Assembly: GCF_028751035.1 (NCBI RefSeq)
Contig: NZ_CP063533.1
Location: 558,001-622,000 of the forward strand
DNA length: 64,000 nucleotides
Source: Helicobacter winghamensis ATCC BAA-430
Lineage (GTDB): Bacteria; Campylobacterota; Campylobacteria; Campylobacterales; Helicobacteraceae
Direction: 5' to 3'
The notes under the pieces were generated by a model. The model was not told where the DNA came from, made no database searches, and saw nothing but the letters and a program-made list of their open reading frames with translations. Numbering within the stretch: the first letter of the stretch is position 1; every line of letters begins with the position of its first letter. Positions 47,299 to 56,837 of this stretch are shown piece by piece. Position numbers and translations under genes: made by a program.

Positions 47299-48712
47299 AA
47301 ATATGGGCTTTAAATCCTAAGAGAATTAGGGCTTCTAAGAGCAAAAGCGCGCAAGTTAAGGCGATAAATTTTAGATTCCATAAAATTTTAAAAAATGCTT
47401 GCCAGCTAAAATAATGTAGTGTTAAGAAAAATACTACAAATCCGCTAATGCTTCCAGCAAGTGCTAATCCGACCGCGCCAAAAAATTGCATTAAGATAAG
47501 TGAAAAGATTGTTCCAGTAAGCAAAGAAAAGGCTGAAATTTTTGCCGCTAGAGCCTGTTTGTTTTGAGAATAAAGCCACAAAGAAAAAATCCTAGAAAGC
47601 CCAAAGGGTAGTAGTCCTATTAGATATGCTCCAAAAACACTTGCGCAAATTAAAGTATCTTCGCGCATAAATTTGCCCCGTTCAAAAAGTAGCCAAATGA
47701 TTTCATTTTTTAATAAGATTCCACCTAAGGTGCAAATACTAAGAAGAATTAAAAGTAGCCAAAAAGATTTTGTAAGGGCTTTTAGGGCTTCTTTTTCTTT
47801 AGATTCTTTGATAAATTTAGCAACTATTGGAAAGAGTGCTGTGGAAGTGGCGATGGCAAAAATGGCTAAAGGAAGTTGAAAAATACGATTTGCATAATAA
47901 AGATAAGAAATTGCTCCACTTGCCAAAAAGGACGCTAAAAGTGTGTCGATAAAAGAAGCAATTTGTGCTGTGGAGCTTCCAAGCATTGCAGGGAAAAACT
48001 GCTTAAAAAACTGCTTTACGCTTGCATTAATGCTGTTTTTGCGAGTGTGTTTTGTAGAATCTTTTAGCTCTTTTGTGCCACAAACAAGCAGTTTTAAAAA
48101 GCCTAAGCGTTGCATTGGGATAAAATGTAAAAGAATTTGTGCCATACCCCCAGCAAGTACTCCATAGCTTAGGATTAAAACCGCTGTGTAAGCTTCGCTC
48201 TTTTGCGCAAGCAAAAGCGCAATAATCATCGCAAGATTTAAAAGGGCAGGGGAGTAAGCCCAAGCAGTAAAATTGCGTTTGTATTGCAACATTGCTCCAA
48301 AAAGCGTAACAATAAAGATTAAAAGCAAATACCAAAAGTTAATAGCGACTAAAGGTGCAGTAAGTGCAATTAGTTCTTTAGAAAACCCAAAGGCTAAGAG
48401 CTTCGTAATAGACTCACTAAATACGCACACAAATAAAGATAACACCAAAAGAATCGCACAAAAAATTAAGCCAATTTTTAGTGCAAATCCTCCACGAAAG
48501 CGCGCTTTAAAGAATCCGGGTAAAAAGGATTGGTTAAATGCACCTTCTCCAAAAACACGGCGAAAGAGATTAGGAAGCTTAAAAGCCACAAAAAACATAT
48601 CACTATAAATTCCAGCACCAAGCGTGTTTGCAGTTAGTAAATCGCGAAAAAATCCTAGAATCCTTGAAGTTAGGATGCCGCTAGAATTTGTAAAAAAGCC
48701 TTTTAGAAACAT
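47273..48712 (-). CDS. murJ: Lipid II flippase MurJ
   Basis: MviN/MurJ family, 479 residues, about 13-14 hydrophobic segments. It flips lipid II for peptidoglycan synthesis. Signatures: ILTSRILGFFRDLLTANTLGAG, FKLPNLFRRVFGEGAFNQSFLPGF and the later LPLAIFAIATSTALFP. A basic stretch of about 25 residues (KELKDSTKHTRKNSINAS) lies in a cytoplasmic loop. Divergent from the FapA-like gene; murJ next to ruvA is also H. pylori order. Confidence 0.95.
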   Translation of the reverse strand: MFLKGFFTNSSGILTSRILGFFRDLLTANTLGAGIYSDMFFVAFKLPNLFRRVFGEGAFNQSFLPGFFKARFRGGFALKIGLIFCAILLVLSLFVCVFSESITKLLAFGFSKELIALTAPLVAINFWYLLLIFIVTLFGAMLQYKRNFTAWAYSPALLNLAMIIALLLAQKSEAYTAVLILSYGVLAGGMAQILLHFIPMQRLGFLKLLVCGTKELKDSTKHTRKNSINASVKQFFKQFFPAMLGSSTAQIASFIDTLLASFLASGAISYLYYANRIFQLPLAIFAIATSTALFPIVAKFIKESKEKEALKALTKSFWLLLILLSICTLGGILLKNEIIWLLFERGKFMREDTLICASVFGAYLIGLLPFGLSRIFSLWLYSQNKQALAAKISAFSLLTGTIFSLILMQFFGAVGLALAGSISGFVVFFLTLHYFSWQAFFKILWNLKFIALTCALLLLEALILLGFKAHIFSLQIPLF

Positions 48713-48813
48713 TGCGCATCTCTTTTTAGCATAAAATCAAAAATTTTAAATTAAACTTATAGCAAGATTGGTTAAAATTTGCTTTCTATTTTTACATAAA
48801 AGGTTTTAGAAAT

Positions 48814-50601
48814 ATGTTAAAGAAAGGTTCGCATACATTTCGACCTTATTATATTAATGAATGTGAAGATATTAAATTTGCTATTAAGCAAGTTGCTTCC
48901 CAGTATAATCGCGATGCGGATTCTTTTGATTTTGAGCTTCAAGCTATTACAACTTATAAAAAAAATCTTTATGACTATGAGCTGGAGCAAATTCATCAAG
49001 ATGCAGTGGAGGCATTTTTTCAAAACCGCGACAATATGCTAGAGCCAAATTTGGTTATTTCTCAGCGTTATTGTATTTTGATAAAAGAAAAAGAGCGCAA
49101 AGAAACACGATTCCATCTAAGCGCAGATAAAGGGTTTAGCGAAGCGTTTTTATATTTTCATCCCGGATTTACTTATAAAGAAGAAAATTTTGAGAGCCTT
49201 TATGGGCAAATTAAAAAAGAAAAAGTTTGGAATAAAATTCTGTGTTTTGATGAGGAGAGAGAAAAAAAAGCTTTAGTGGAGTTTTTAAAAACATTGACTT
49301 ATCCACTTAAAAAAGAGGAACGATATTTATTAGTGCGTGGTGTAAATTTAGTTGCGAGTACAGAAGCAAAATTAAGTTTCAAAAAAGATGTAACTGCGCA
49401 ATTCCAGACTGTGTTGGCTAATGAAGTCATTTGTGAGTTTCAAAAGCCCTTACAAGGCAAGCCCGGACGAAACATTAGGGGGGATTATATTGTTCCACAA
49501 GCCCCCAAGAGCGAGAAGCAAACAAGTCCTTTAAGATATGATAATGCAAGTATTGTGCTAGTAGATTATCCCAATAAGATAGAGTATAAAAGTGCAATGG
49601 GTGGAATCTTAGATTATAAAGATAATGTATTAAGCATTGAAGATACCCTTGAAGCTCAAGAAGTGTCGTTTAAAACTACAGGATCGTTAATTGGGGCGAT
49701 TGATAGTGGCACGGTTGTAAATATCACAGAAACTGATACAATGAAAGAAGCCTTAGGGCAGGGAATGAAAATTCAAGCGGGGGAAGTAAATATTGAAGGC
49801 AATGTTGGTTCTGATGCGATTGTGCATTCTAAGAGAGTGCATATTGGAGGATTAACACATCAAAGCTCTAAGATCTATGCAGATAGTGTAGAAGTTTCTA
49901 CACATAAAGGTTATATTAAGGGAGAAAAAGTTCAAATTGATATGCTTGAAGCTGGTATTATTGAAGGGAAACGCGTAGAAGTGGGTAAGATGTATGGGGG
50001 CAAGATTTATGCAGAAGAAATTGTGATTCAAACTTTGCATTCTAATGCGTTATTATATGCGACAAAGAGTATTCATATCGTGCATATGAAAAAGGGAGAA
50101 AATAAATTCTTTTTAGCGGCAAATTATAGCCCAAGCAATAAAAAGCAGTATGATACACTTTTAGCGCAAAAAAACGATTCCATTAAAGAAGCAATTCGTT
50201 TAACAAAAGAGCTAAAAGTGGAAAGTTTGGAATTAACAAAGCTCAAAGAAATCGCCGATGAAGTGCGAAAAGTGCTAACTCAATATAAAAATACCAAAAC
50301 AAAGCCGCCAAGTTATCTGTTAGAAAAGTTTGAAGCATATCGTGCGCGTGTTGTGGCATTGCGTGAAAAAAGAGAAAAAATTAATTTTCTAAGCGAAACC
50401 TTTAAAAATGCGCGTGATGCGCTTGTAGAGTTAGATGCACAAACAAAGGACGCAACAATTAGCATAGATAGTGGCTGGGTAGGTTATAATGAAGTGCATT
50501 ATACTTTTTACGCGCCAAGTAAGGATTTATTGTGTATTCCAAAGCCGGGTGAACCTTCAAAGGTAATATATAAAAATGACAAAATCGAGTTAGTTTTATA
50601 A
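48814..50601 (+). CDS. FapA/DUF342 family protein
   Basis: A 595-residue cytoplasmic protein of the FapA (flagellar assembly protein A, DUF342) family. The N-terminal half is mixed; the middle (about 270-420) is a right-handed beta-helix with repeated G-x-V/I turns (NVGSDAIVHSKRVHIGG, GKMYGGKIYAEEIVIQTL); the C-terminal quarter is a coiled coil followed by a short final strand pair. The KPGRNIRGDYI motif is family-typical. Relatives influence flagellar placement or polymer surface assembly; role here is unknown. It is followed after 7 bases by ruvA. Confidence 0.85.
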   Translation: MLKKGSHTFRPYYINECEDIKFAIKQVASQYNRDADSFDFELQAITTYKKNLYDYELEQIHQDAVEAFFQNRDNMLEPNLVISQRYCILIKEKERKETRFHLSADKGFSEAFLYFHPGFTYKEENFESLYGQIKKEKVWNKILCFDEEREKKALVEFLKTLTYPLKKEERYLLVRGVNLVASTEAKLSFKKDVTAQFQTVLANEVICEFQKPLQGKPGRNIRGDYIVPQAPKSEKQTSPLRYDNASIVLVDYPNKIEYKSAMGGILDYKDNVLSIEDTLEAQEVSFKTTGSLIGAIDSGTVVNITETDTMKEALGQGMKIQAGEVNIEGNVGSDAIVHSKRVHIGGLTHQSSKIYADSVEVSTHKGYIKGEKVQIDMLEAGIIEGKRVEVGKMYGGKIYAEEIVIQTLHSNALLYATKSIHIVHMKKGENKFFLAANYSPSNKKQYDTLLAQKNDSIKEAIRLTKELKVESLELTKLKEIADEVRKVLTQYKNTKTKPPSYLLEKFEAYRARVVALREKREKINFLSETFKNARDALVELDAQTKDATISIDSGWVGYNEVHYTFYAPSKDLLCIPKPGEPSKVIYKNDKIELVL

Positions 50602-50611
50602 GGAGAAAATG

Positions 50612-51193
50612 ATGATTATCGCATTAGAGGGGGAGATTTTTTTAAAAGAACCTACGCGTTTAGGGTTAAAATGCACTGGTGTTGTGTATGAAGTGTTTAT
50701 ATCCTTGCAAACTTCACAGCAAATTCAAGCAAATATAGGAGAAAAGCTAGCATTGCATACTACGCAAATTATCCGCGAAGATGCGCAAATGCTCTTTGGA
50801 TTTTTAGAATTGCTGGAGAAAACTTTGTTTGAACGCTTGATTAAAATTAATGGCGTAGGTCCAAAGGTGGCTATGGCAATTCTCTCTACTTACACGCCCC
50901 AAACTTTTGCAAAAGTAGTAGAAAGTAATGATATAAAATCAATGCAGCGCGTGCCGGGCATTGGTCCAAAAAGTGCGGGGAGAATTCTAGTAGAGCTCTC
51001 TGGCTGGTCGTTAGATCTTGTGCAAGGAGAGAGCTTAAATGTGAAAAAGGATTCCAACTTGCAGCAAGTGATTTTAGCCCTAGAGTCTTTAGGCTATAAA
51101 AATGATGTGATAGCAAGGGTAACTAAGGGATTAGAAAATGATGAAGTAAGCGCAATGGTCAAAGCGGCTCTAAAGCGTTTGCAAACATTATAA
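50612..51193 (+). CDS. ruvA: Holliday junction branch migration protein RuvA
   Basis: Tetramer that binds Holliday junctions and loads the RuvB motor. Domain I is an OB-fold (IIALEGEIFLKEPTRLGLKC); domain II has paired helix-hairpin-helix motifs (INGVGPKVAMAIL and VPGIGPKSAGRIL); domain III binds RuvB (ALESLGYKN). 193 residues. Of two adjacent ATGs the second is better spaced from GGAG. In H. pylori it also follows a DUF342-like gene and murJ. Confidence 0.96.
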   Translation: MIIALEGEIFLKEPTRLGLKCTGVVYEVFISLQTSQQIQANIGEKLALHTTQIIREDAQMLFGFLELLEKTLFERLIKINGVGPKVAMAILSTYTPQTFAKVVESNDIKSMQRVPGIGPKSAGRILVELSGWSLDLVQGESLNVKKDSNLQQVILALESLGYKNDVIARVTKGLENDEVSAMVKAALKRLQTL

Positions 51194-51206
51194 TTTTAGG
51201 ATAAAA

Positions 51207-52538
51207 ATGAGTAAAAAATTTCATTTAATTTCTTTGGGTTGCACGAAAAATTTAGTGGATAGTGAAGTAATGCTTGGGTGTTTAAGCGCTTATGAAAACA
51301 CGCAAGATGTAAGTGAAGCTGATGTTGTAATCGTTAATACCTGCGGGTTTATCGAAGCAGCAAAGCAAGAGAGTATTCAAACACTACTAAATGCCCTAGA
51401 GGCTAAAAAAGATGAGGCGATTTTAGTGGCAAGTGGTTGTTTGAGTGAGCGGTATGCAAAGGAATTAAAGCAAGAAATACCAGAGATTGATATTATCACA
51501 GGCGTTGGGGATTATGATAAGATTGATGTGATGATACAAAAGCGTAAAAAAGGTGAAGAGATTTGTCAAAGTCAAAATGGCGTGTTTTTGGCTAATGAAA
51601 CAACTAAGCGCGTGATTAGTGGTTCAAAAATCCACGCATACATTAAGCTCTCAGAGGGTTGCAACCAAAAATGTAGTTTTTGTGCAATTCCAAGTTTTAA
51701 AGGCAAATTGCACTCACGCACGCTAGAATCCACGCTTAAAGAAGTGCAGGCTTTAGTCAAACAAGGTTTTAGGGATTTTAGCTTTATCTCTCAAGATTCT
51801 AGCTCTTATATGCGTGATTTAGGGGTTAAAGATGGGCTTGTTGCATTGATTAAGGGGATTGATAAGCTGGTTGAAAATGGCTTAGATCTTAGAAGCGCTA
51901 GGATTTTATATCTTTACCCTTCCACCACTTCTAAAGAGTTAATTCAAGCAATTTGTGATTCTAAAGTTTTTGTCAATTACTTTGATATGCCTTTACAGCA
52001 CGCAAGCCCTAGTGTGTTAAAGACTATGGGAAGAAGCCATCATTTTAAGGATTTATTAAAAGAAATGCGCAAAACTCCAAATAGCTTTGTGCGCACAAGT
52101 TTTATCATTGGACACCCCGGAGAGAGTGAGAGTGATTTTGAAGAACTTTGTGCGTTTATTGAAGAATTTCCTTTTGATAGAATGAATCTTTTTGCCTTTT
52201 CTAAAGAAGAAGGCACAAAAAGCGCGGAAATGGAGCAGATTCCACAAAAGACTATTAATGCACGCTTAAAGGCAATCAATGCGATTTTCACAAAGCAGTA
52301 TCAAGCGGATTTAAAGGCACTTAAGGACGAAGAGATTGTAGTCATTATTGAAGGAAAGTCAGAAGAGTCAGAATATTTTTATAGCGCAAGAGATGTGCGC
52401 TTTGCTCCTAGTATTGATGGGGAGATTTTAATCAATGATTCTTTGCTTGAAGGTGAGCTTGAAGCGGGGTATTATAAGGTTAAGATTACAGAAGTGGTGG
52501 GGGAAAATGTGCTTGGGCGTGTGATTGCGCGTGCTTAG
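51207..52538 (+). CDS. rimO: Ribosomal protein uS12 methylthiotransferase RimO
   Basis: Adds a methylthio group to Asp of ribosomal protein S12. Radical SAM family: MTTase domain with SLGCTKNLVDSEVM, NTCGFIEAAKQES and ASGCLSERY; radical SAM motif CNQKCSFCAIP; and C-terminal TRAM domain with YYKVKITEVVGENVLG. The NTCGFI and RxxYxYP-type segments separate RimO from MiaB. 443 residues. Overlaps tilS by 14 bases. Confidence 0.95.
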   Translation: MSKKFHLISLGCTKNLVDSEVMLGCLSAYENTQDVSEADVVIVNTCGFIEAAKQESIQTLLNALEAKKDEAILVASGCLSERYAKELKQEIPEIDIITGVGDYDKIDVMIQKRKKGEEICQSQNGVFLANETTKRVISGSKIHAYIKLSEGCNQKCSFCAIPSFKGKLHSRTLESTLKEVQALVKQGFRDFSFISQDSSSYMRDLGVKDGLVALIKGIDKLVENGLDLRSARILYLYPSTTSKELIQAICDSKVFVNYFDMPLQHASPSVLKTMGRSHHFKDLLKEMRKTPNSFVRTSFIIGHPGESESDFEELCAFIEEFPFDRMNLFAFSKEEGTKSAEMEQIPQKTINARLKAINAIFTKQYQADLKALKDEEIVVIIEGKSEESEYFYSARDVRFAPSIDGEILINDSLLEGELEAGYYKVKITEVVGENVLGRVIARA

Positions 52539-53535
52539 GCTTGAATTTTTAGAGTTTTTAAGGGATAAGCGGAATCTTTTGGCCTTTTCAGCAGGGGTAG
52601 ATTCTAGCGCATTGTATTTTTTGTTGCGTGAGTGTGGAATTTCTTTTGATATAGCGATTGTGGATTATGGAATAAGGAAGCAATCTAGGCTTGAAGTAGA
52701 TAGGGCTAAAACACTTTGTTTTTGGGATAAGAGACAGTGTTTTGTGAAGGTAGAAGAGCCGATTTTAAAGGATTTTGAACATACAGCACGCAAGGTGCGT
52801 TATGCGTTTTTTGAAGAAATCATACAAGCACAAAATTATCATAATCTTATTTTAGCCCATCAACTAAATGACGCTTTTGAGTGGTTTTTAATGCAGTTTT
52901 GCAAGGGTTCAAGTTTGCTAAAAATGCAAGGGTGCTATAAAAGACAAGGAATTGTAGATTATAGAGTAGTTAGACCATTGCTTAAAACTTCAAGGCAAGA
53001 GATTCTAGAGTATTTAAATAAACGAAAAATTTTTTATTTTGAGGATTTTAGTAATTTAGATTCCAAGTTTTTGCGTAATGCTTTTAGGAAAAAGTTTAGC
53101 AATCCTTTGCTTGAAGACTTTAAAGATGGAATCGCTTTTAGTTTGGAGCAAATAAGTGGTGAAGTTGTAAGTGTGGAACTATTTAGGATTCCAACTTTAG
53201 AGCCATTTTGTGTTTTTAGAAATGGAGGTTTAGAGCAAATTGATAGAGCGTGCAAAATGTGTGGAGCTCTACTTTCTCGTGCTCAAAAAGAAATGTTAGC
53301 AAAAGAGTTGCAAAACAATTCTTTTTCAGTTGTTCTACAACACAAAGTAAGTGTGGAGAAGCTAGAAAATCGCATTTTTATTGCACCTTTTAAGACTAGC
53401 TTAAAAGCGATTCCAAAAGTTTTTAAGGAAAAATATCGTAACTTAAGGATTCCAAAACGCTTTAGAGGCTTTTTAGAAGTCGCAAGAGAAAAAGGTAAGC
53501 TTGAAGCAGTGTTATCAATTATAAAGGATATTTAA
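52525..53535 (+). CDS. tilS: tRNA(Ile)-lysidine synthase TilS
   Basis: Converts C34 to lysidine in the tRNA that reads AUA codons; essential. N-type ATP pyrophosphatase with PP-loop FSAGVDSSALYF, then ILAHQLNDAFEWFLMQFCKGS and RPLLKTSRQEI. The 336-residue length is the short form of Campylobacterota. Start TTG at 52525 or GTG at 52531, both inside rimO. Followed with a TAATG overlap by a DsrE-like gene. Confidence 0.94.
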   Translation: MRVLRLEFLEFLRDKRNLLAFSAGVDSSALYFLLRECGISFDIAIVDYGIRKQSRLEVDRAKTLCFWDKRQCFVKVEEPILKDFEHTARKVRYAFFEEIIQAQNYHNLILAHQLNDAFEWFLMQFCKGSSLLKMQGCYKRQGIVDYRVVRPLLKTSRQEILEYLNKRKIFYFEDFSNLDSKFLRNAFRKKFSNPLLEDFKDGIAFSLEQISGEVVSVELFRIPTLEPFCVFRNGGLEQIDRACKMCGALLSRAQKEMLAKELQNNSFSVVLQHKVSVEKLENRIFIAPFKTSLKAIPKVFKEKYRNLRIPKRFRGFLEVAREKGKLEAVLSIIKDI

Positions 53536-53870
53536 TGGAAAAAATTTTGTTGCTAAAAAGTGATGGAATTGGCGAAAGTGGGGAGCTTGGAAGAAAACTT
53601 ATGCTAAATTTCCTTGGAACACTTTTAACGATGGAATCTATCCCAAAAGAAATGTATTTGTTGAATCGAGCGGTTTTGCTTGCGACAATAGATATTGAAG
53701 GTATAGAGGTGTTAAAGCGTTTAGAAGAAAAGGGAGTTAAAATTTATTCTTGCCAGACTTGTTTAGGATATTTTAAAGTGCTTGAAAAGTTGCAAGTTGG
53801 TAGTGTTGGAAATATGCAAGATACAGCAAGTGCGCTTTTAGGTAGTAATTATAGTGTGATTGCTATTTAA
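53535..53870 (+). CDS. DsrE-family protein, YedF-like C-terminal domain only
   Basis: A 111-residue protein matching the DsrE-like half of YedF-type sulfurtransferase-like proteins: MEKILLLKSDGIGESGELGRKL, IDIEGIEVLKRLEEKGVKI, then SCQTCLGYFKVLEKLQVG and a final NM..TAS..L. Full YedF proteins have an N-terminal TusA domain, absent here. The two cysteines in SCQTC may carry persulfide. YedF relatives associate with selenium metabolism elsewhere; coupling to tilS by a one-base overlap could instead hint at tRNA sulfur chemistry. Overlaps the convergent gene by 8 bases. Confidence 0.78.
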   Translation: MEKILLLKSDGIGESGELGRKLMLNFLGTLLTMESIPKEMYLLNRAVLLATIDIEGIEVLKRLEEKGVKIYSCQTCLGYFKVLEKLQVGSVGNMQDTASALLGSNYSVIAI

Positions 53871-54927
53871 GCAAGGGATTTAGGAAACTTTGTAGAGCTT
53901 GCAAGGCGACTTGTTGATTAAGCTTGCTTGTTAGGCAATCACTTTTTTGGCTATTATTGCAACCTGCCATTCCACAAGGCATACAGGGCATTTTTTCTTG
54001 GTAAATGCAGTGTTTGCCTAGTTTTTGGATTCCGCCTTTTTGGTTTTTGTAGGGAAAATCTTGCAAGGAATTATCCCAAGGTCCCCAAACTTGCGTAAAG
54101 CTTGGTCCAAAAAAGGCAAAAGTTGGAATCCCATTTGCTGCACTTAAGTGCATTATGGAAGTATCCACGCCTATAAATGCTTTGGCTTTAGAGTTAAGTA
54201 AGGTAACTTCATCTAAAGAAAGATTGCCTGAAAAAATTATAGGATTGCTTTGTGTTAGGGTTTGTATAGCTTGAATCCTTTGTGCTTCATTGGCATTTGG
54301 AGCAGCAGTTAGCACGCAAGGGATTTGATAGGTTTGCGTGATGAAATCTATAATGTTTGCGCAAAAGGAGTTTTCTAAACACTTAAAATCCCAGTCGCTA
54401 AAAAAATGGCAATGCACAAATCTGCTAGGTAGATTTCTTAAGGCAATGGAGTCTTTAGCGATTTTAGGACAAACGCGTTTGCTAAGGATTGGAATTTTAA
54501 GCGCACGCAAGGCATCAAGGTTGGATTCTATGTTGTGCTGGGGTTTATATGGGGTTATTTTGTGTGTGTAGAGACGCTTTGCCCAAAAGCTTGGTGGGGG
54601 GATTCCAACGCGCGTATTAGCCCCTGTAAAAAAGGCAGTAAATGCTGTCCTTTCGCCACCTGTAAGCCCAAGCACAATATCGTATTTTTGTAATTTTAAA
54701 GCAAAAAGCAAAGCAATATCGGATTTTAATTTAGTAAAAAATCCTTTAGGGCGTTTTAGTAAATGGATAGTGTTTAGATGTGTGGTATCTAAAAGCCCTT
54801 GTGTGCCGTCATTTACTAATATATCAATTTGGCAATCTTGTCCAAAATGTGCCTTTAAATTTGAAAAAATAGGGCTAGTTAGCAAAACATCGCCGATTTT
54901 ATTAAGTTTAATAATTAAAATTTTCAT
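53863..54927 (-). CDS. Glycosyltransferase family 9, heptosyltransferase III-like
   Basis: A 354-residue GT9 enzyme of lipopolysaccharide core assembly. N-terminal KLNKIGDVLLTSPIFSNLK, C-terminal FIGVDTSIMHLSAANGIPTFAFFGPS (ADP-heptose binding) and a cysteine-rich end region CMPCGMAGCNNSQKSDC, common in WaaQ/WaaF-like proteins. It is the third heptosyltransferase-type or acyltransferase gene in a row after waaC and lpxL, 3 bases after the latter. Acceptor unknown; heptosyltransferase II (waaF) is an alternative. Confidence 0.85.
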   Translation of the reverse strand: MKILIIKLNKIGDVLLTSPIFSNLKAHFGQDCQIDILVNDGTQGLLDTTHLNTIHLLKRPKGFFTKLKSDIALLFALKLQKYDIVLGLTGGERTAFTAFFTGANTRVGIPPPSFWAKRLYTHKITPYKPQHNIESNLDALRALKIPILSKRVCPKIAKDSIALRNLPSRFVHCHFFSDWDFKCLENSFCANIIDFITQTYQIPCVLTAAPNANEAQRIQAIQTLTQSNPIIFSGNLSLDEVTLLNSKAKAFIGVDTSIMHLSAANGIPTFAFFGPSFTQVWGPWDNSLQDFPYKNQKGGIQKLGKHCIYQEKMPCMPCGMAGCNNSQKSDCLTSKLNQQVALQALQSFLNPLLK

Positions 54928-54930
54928 TAT

Positions 54931-55845
54931 TTAATACTTGTAAATTTCTGGATATTGATTTTTAAATTTTTTGTGAAACCATAGCCATTCTTTTGGATTT
55001 TCTTTAATAATTTGTTCTAAAATATTGCTTTGCATTTGAGTTAGTTCTTGAATATCATCTTGTAGATTATCTGTTTTTTTAAATTCTAATGGTGGAAATA
55101 TTTTAATATTAATTTTTTTATAATCTTTAGAATATTCTGCGATAAAATGCACTATTTTTGCATCATATTTTAAAGCAAGTAAAGAGGCAATTGGTGTATG
55201 GCGAACATTTTTACCAAAGAATTTTACAAGCAATCCTTCATTATCGGCTGTGTTTTGGTCGGTTACGATTCCAATAATTCCTATTTGTTTTAATGCACGG
55301 ATTAAACCACTCATTGCTCCCTTTTTATCTAAAATTGTAATATCAAATCGCTCACGAATTTTTGTAAGATAGGAATTAACTAGCGCGCTTGGTGTCATTC
55401 TGGCAATAGCAGTAATTGTGTGATTGAAAGTGCAGGTAAAGGCTGGGGTTGTGTATTCCCAGTTTCCAAAATGTGCAGTTACAAAAATAATTTTTTCCTT
55501 ATTTTGTAAAAGTTTAGTAATAATCTCTGGTTTATCAATGTTGATGTTGTCTAAAACTCTTTTCTTGCTGCTTACTGCAAGCATAAAAAAGTGGATACTA
55601 TTATAAACTAAATTTAAATAATTTGTTTTTAAGATTTCTTGTTTTTTTTCTTTAGGGAGTGAGTTGTTGTAGGCAAAATCTAGGTTATTTAGTAGGTCAA
55701 ATTTACGTTTAGAATCTAAAATATAAAGAATAAAAGCGATTCCTTTTGCAAAATTTAAGCGCAAAAAATGCGGAAGATATAAAAAGAAATAGCCTAAGCT
55801 ATTTAAAAATAAAAAAAGAAGTTTTTGTTTAAAAGTTCTTAACAT
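54931..55845 (-). CDS. lpxL: Lipid A acyltransferase (LpxL/HtrB family)
   Basis: Adds a secondary acyl chain to lipid A at the inner membrane. 304 residues with one N-terminal membrane helix (about 5-25), the catalytic H-x4-E motif in TAHFGNWEYT, and later DQNTADNEG and FFGK segments typical of the family (waaM in Campylobacter naming). Overlaps the waaC stop by one base and precedes the third-heptosyltransferase-like gene. Confidence 0.9.
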   Translation of the reverse strand: MLRTFKQKLLFLFLNSLGYFFLYLPHFLRLNFAKGIAFILYILDSKRKFDLLNNLDFAYNNSLPKEKKQEILKTNYLNLVYNSIHFFMLAVSSKKRVLDNINIDKPEIITKLLQNKEKIIFVTAHFGNWEYTTPAFTCTFNHTITAIARMTPSALVNSYLTKIRERFDITILDKKGAMSGLIRALKQIGIIGIVTDQNTADNEGLLVKFFGKNVRHTPIASLLALKYDAKIVHFIAEYSKDYKKINIKIFPPLEFKKTDNLQDDIQELTQMQSNILEQIIKENPKEWLWFHKKFKNQYPEIYKY

Positions 55846-56837
55846 TACATTTTCCTATCTAGAAGCTTCTCTGTAAGCTCTAAAATCGCAGTTGGTGCAA
55901 GGGTTTTGATACTAAAATCGTCTTTTTTGTAGCTAGCATTAGCATTAGCACTTAAAGAGAGATTTTGCTCTGTGTTTAAATTAAAGCGTTCTTGTGGTGT
56001 TGCTCCAAAAAGTGTGATAGAAGGACGCTGAAGCGCCCACGCTAAATGCGTGATTCCTGTATCTCCACCGATAACTAAATCCATTTGCGCAACTAGGCTT
56101 TTAATCTGTTTAAGCCCTAAGCTGTGTGCGTGGTAAAAGTTAGCTGTGTTAGGAATTATGATAGGATTTTTTGACAAAAATATTGGTGTATATCCTTTGG
56201 CATTTAGTAACTTTGCAAGCTCTAAAAACTTTTCCAAGGGATAGGTTTTATTGGGCTTTGAAGTTTCAAGCACACAAAGGATATTTTTATCCTTTTGTAA
56301 AAAAGGAAAATCCATAGGTGCAAATCCTAAAAAAGATTTACATTGCTTTAGTGATTCTAAGCTTGGAATCTCTAAATCAAAAGCACCAAAGGCTAGCGTG
56401 GCGTTACGCAAAAGAATATGGCTAGAATAGGGGATTGGAATCTTTTTTGTATAAAAAAGCTTTGTTAAGGGTTCTTTTGGGCTTTGGAATCCAAAAATAG
56501 ATTCCGTATTTAGAGATTTTGCAATGAGAGCAGATTTTAAAAGCCCTTGCATATCAAGCACCATATCAAAGGTTTTGGTCTTTAGTGTCTTGTAAATTGC
56601 AAATAGGGCTTTTGGATTTTTGGATTGTATGGCTTCTTTCAGTGGTAGAGCGATGAGTTGGTGAATATAGGGTGAGTCGTCTAAAATCTCTTTAAAGTTG
56701 GAATCCAAAATCCAGCTAAGATTGATTGTATAGTGTGTTTTTAGTGTTTCAAGCAGGCTTGGCAAAATGCTTGCACTATGGATAATATCACCCATTGCAC
56801 TTAAACGCACAATGGCAAGGTTTAGGTTTTTTGGCAT
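55845..56837 (-). CDS. waaC: Lipopolysaccharide heptosyltransferase I
   Basis: GT9 enzyme adding the first L-glycero-D-manno-heptose to Kdo of the core. N-terminal LAIVRLSAMGDIIHSASILPSL, VLDMQGLLKSAL and C-terminal GGDTGITHLAWALQRPSITLFGATPQERF are diagnostic WaaC motifs. 330 residues. One-base overlaps on both sides (ppx/gppA and lpxL) show tight coupling. Same order as H. pylori. Confidence 0.94.
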   Translation of the reverse strand: MPKNLNLAIVRLSAMGDIIHSASILPSLLETLKTHYTINLSWILDSNFKEILDDSPYIHQLIALPLKEAIQSKNPKALFAIYKTLKTKTFDMVLDMQGLLKSALIAKSLNTESIFGFQSPKEPLTKLFYTKKIPIPYSSHILLRNATLAFGAFDLEIPSLESLKQCKSFLGFAPMDFPFLQKDKNILCVLETSKPNKTYPLEKFLELAKLLNAKGYTPIFLSKNPIIIPNTANFYHAHSLGLKQIKSLVAQMDLVIGGDTGITHLAWALQRPSITLFGATPQERFNLNTEQNLSLSANANASYKKDDFSIKTLAPTAILELTEKLLDRKM

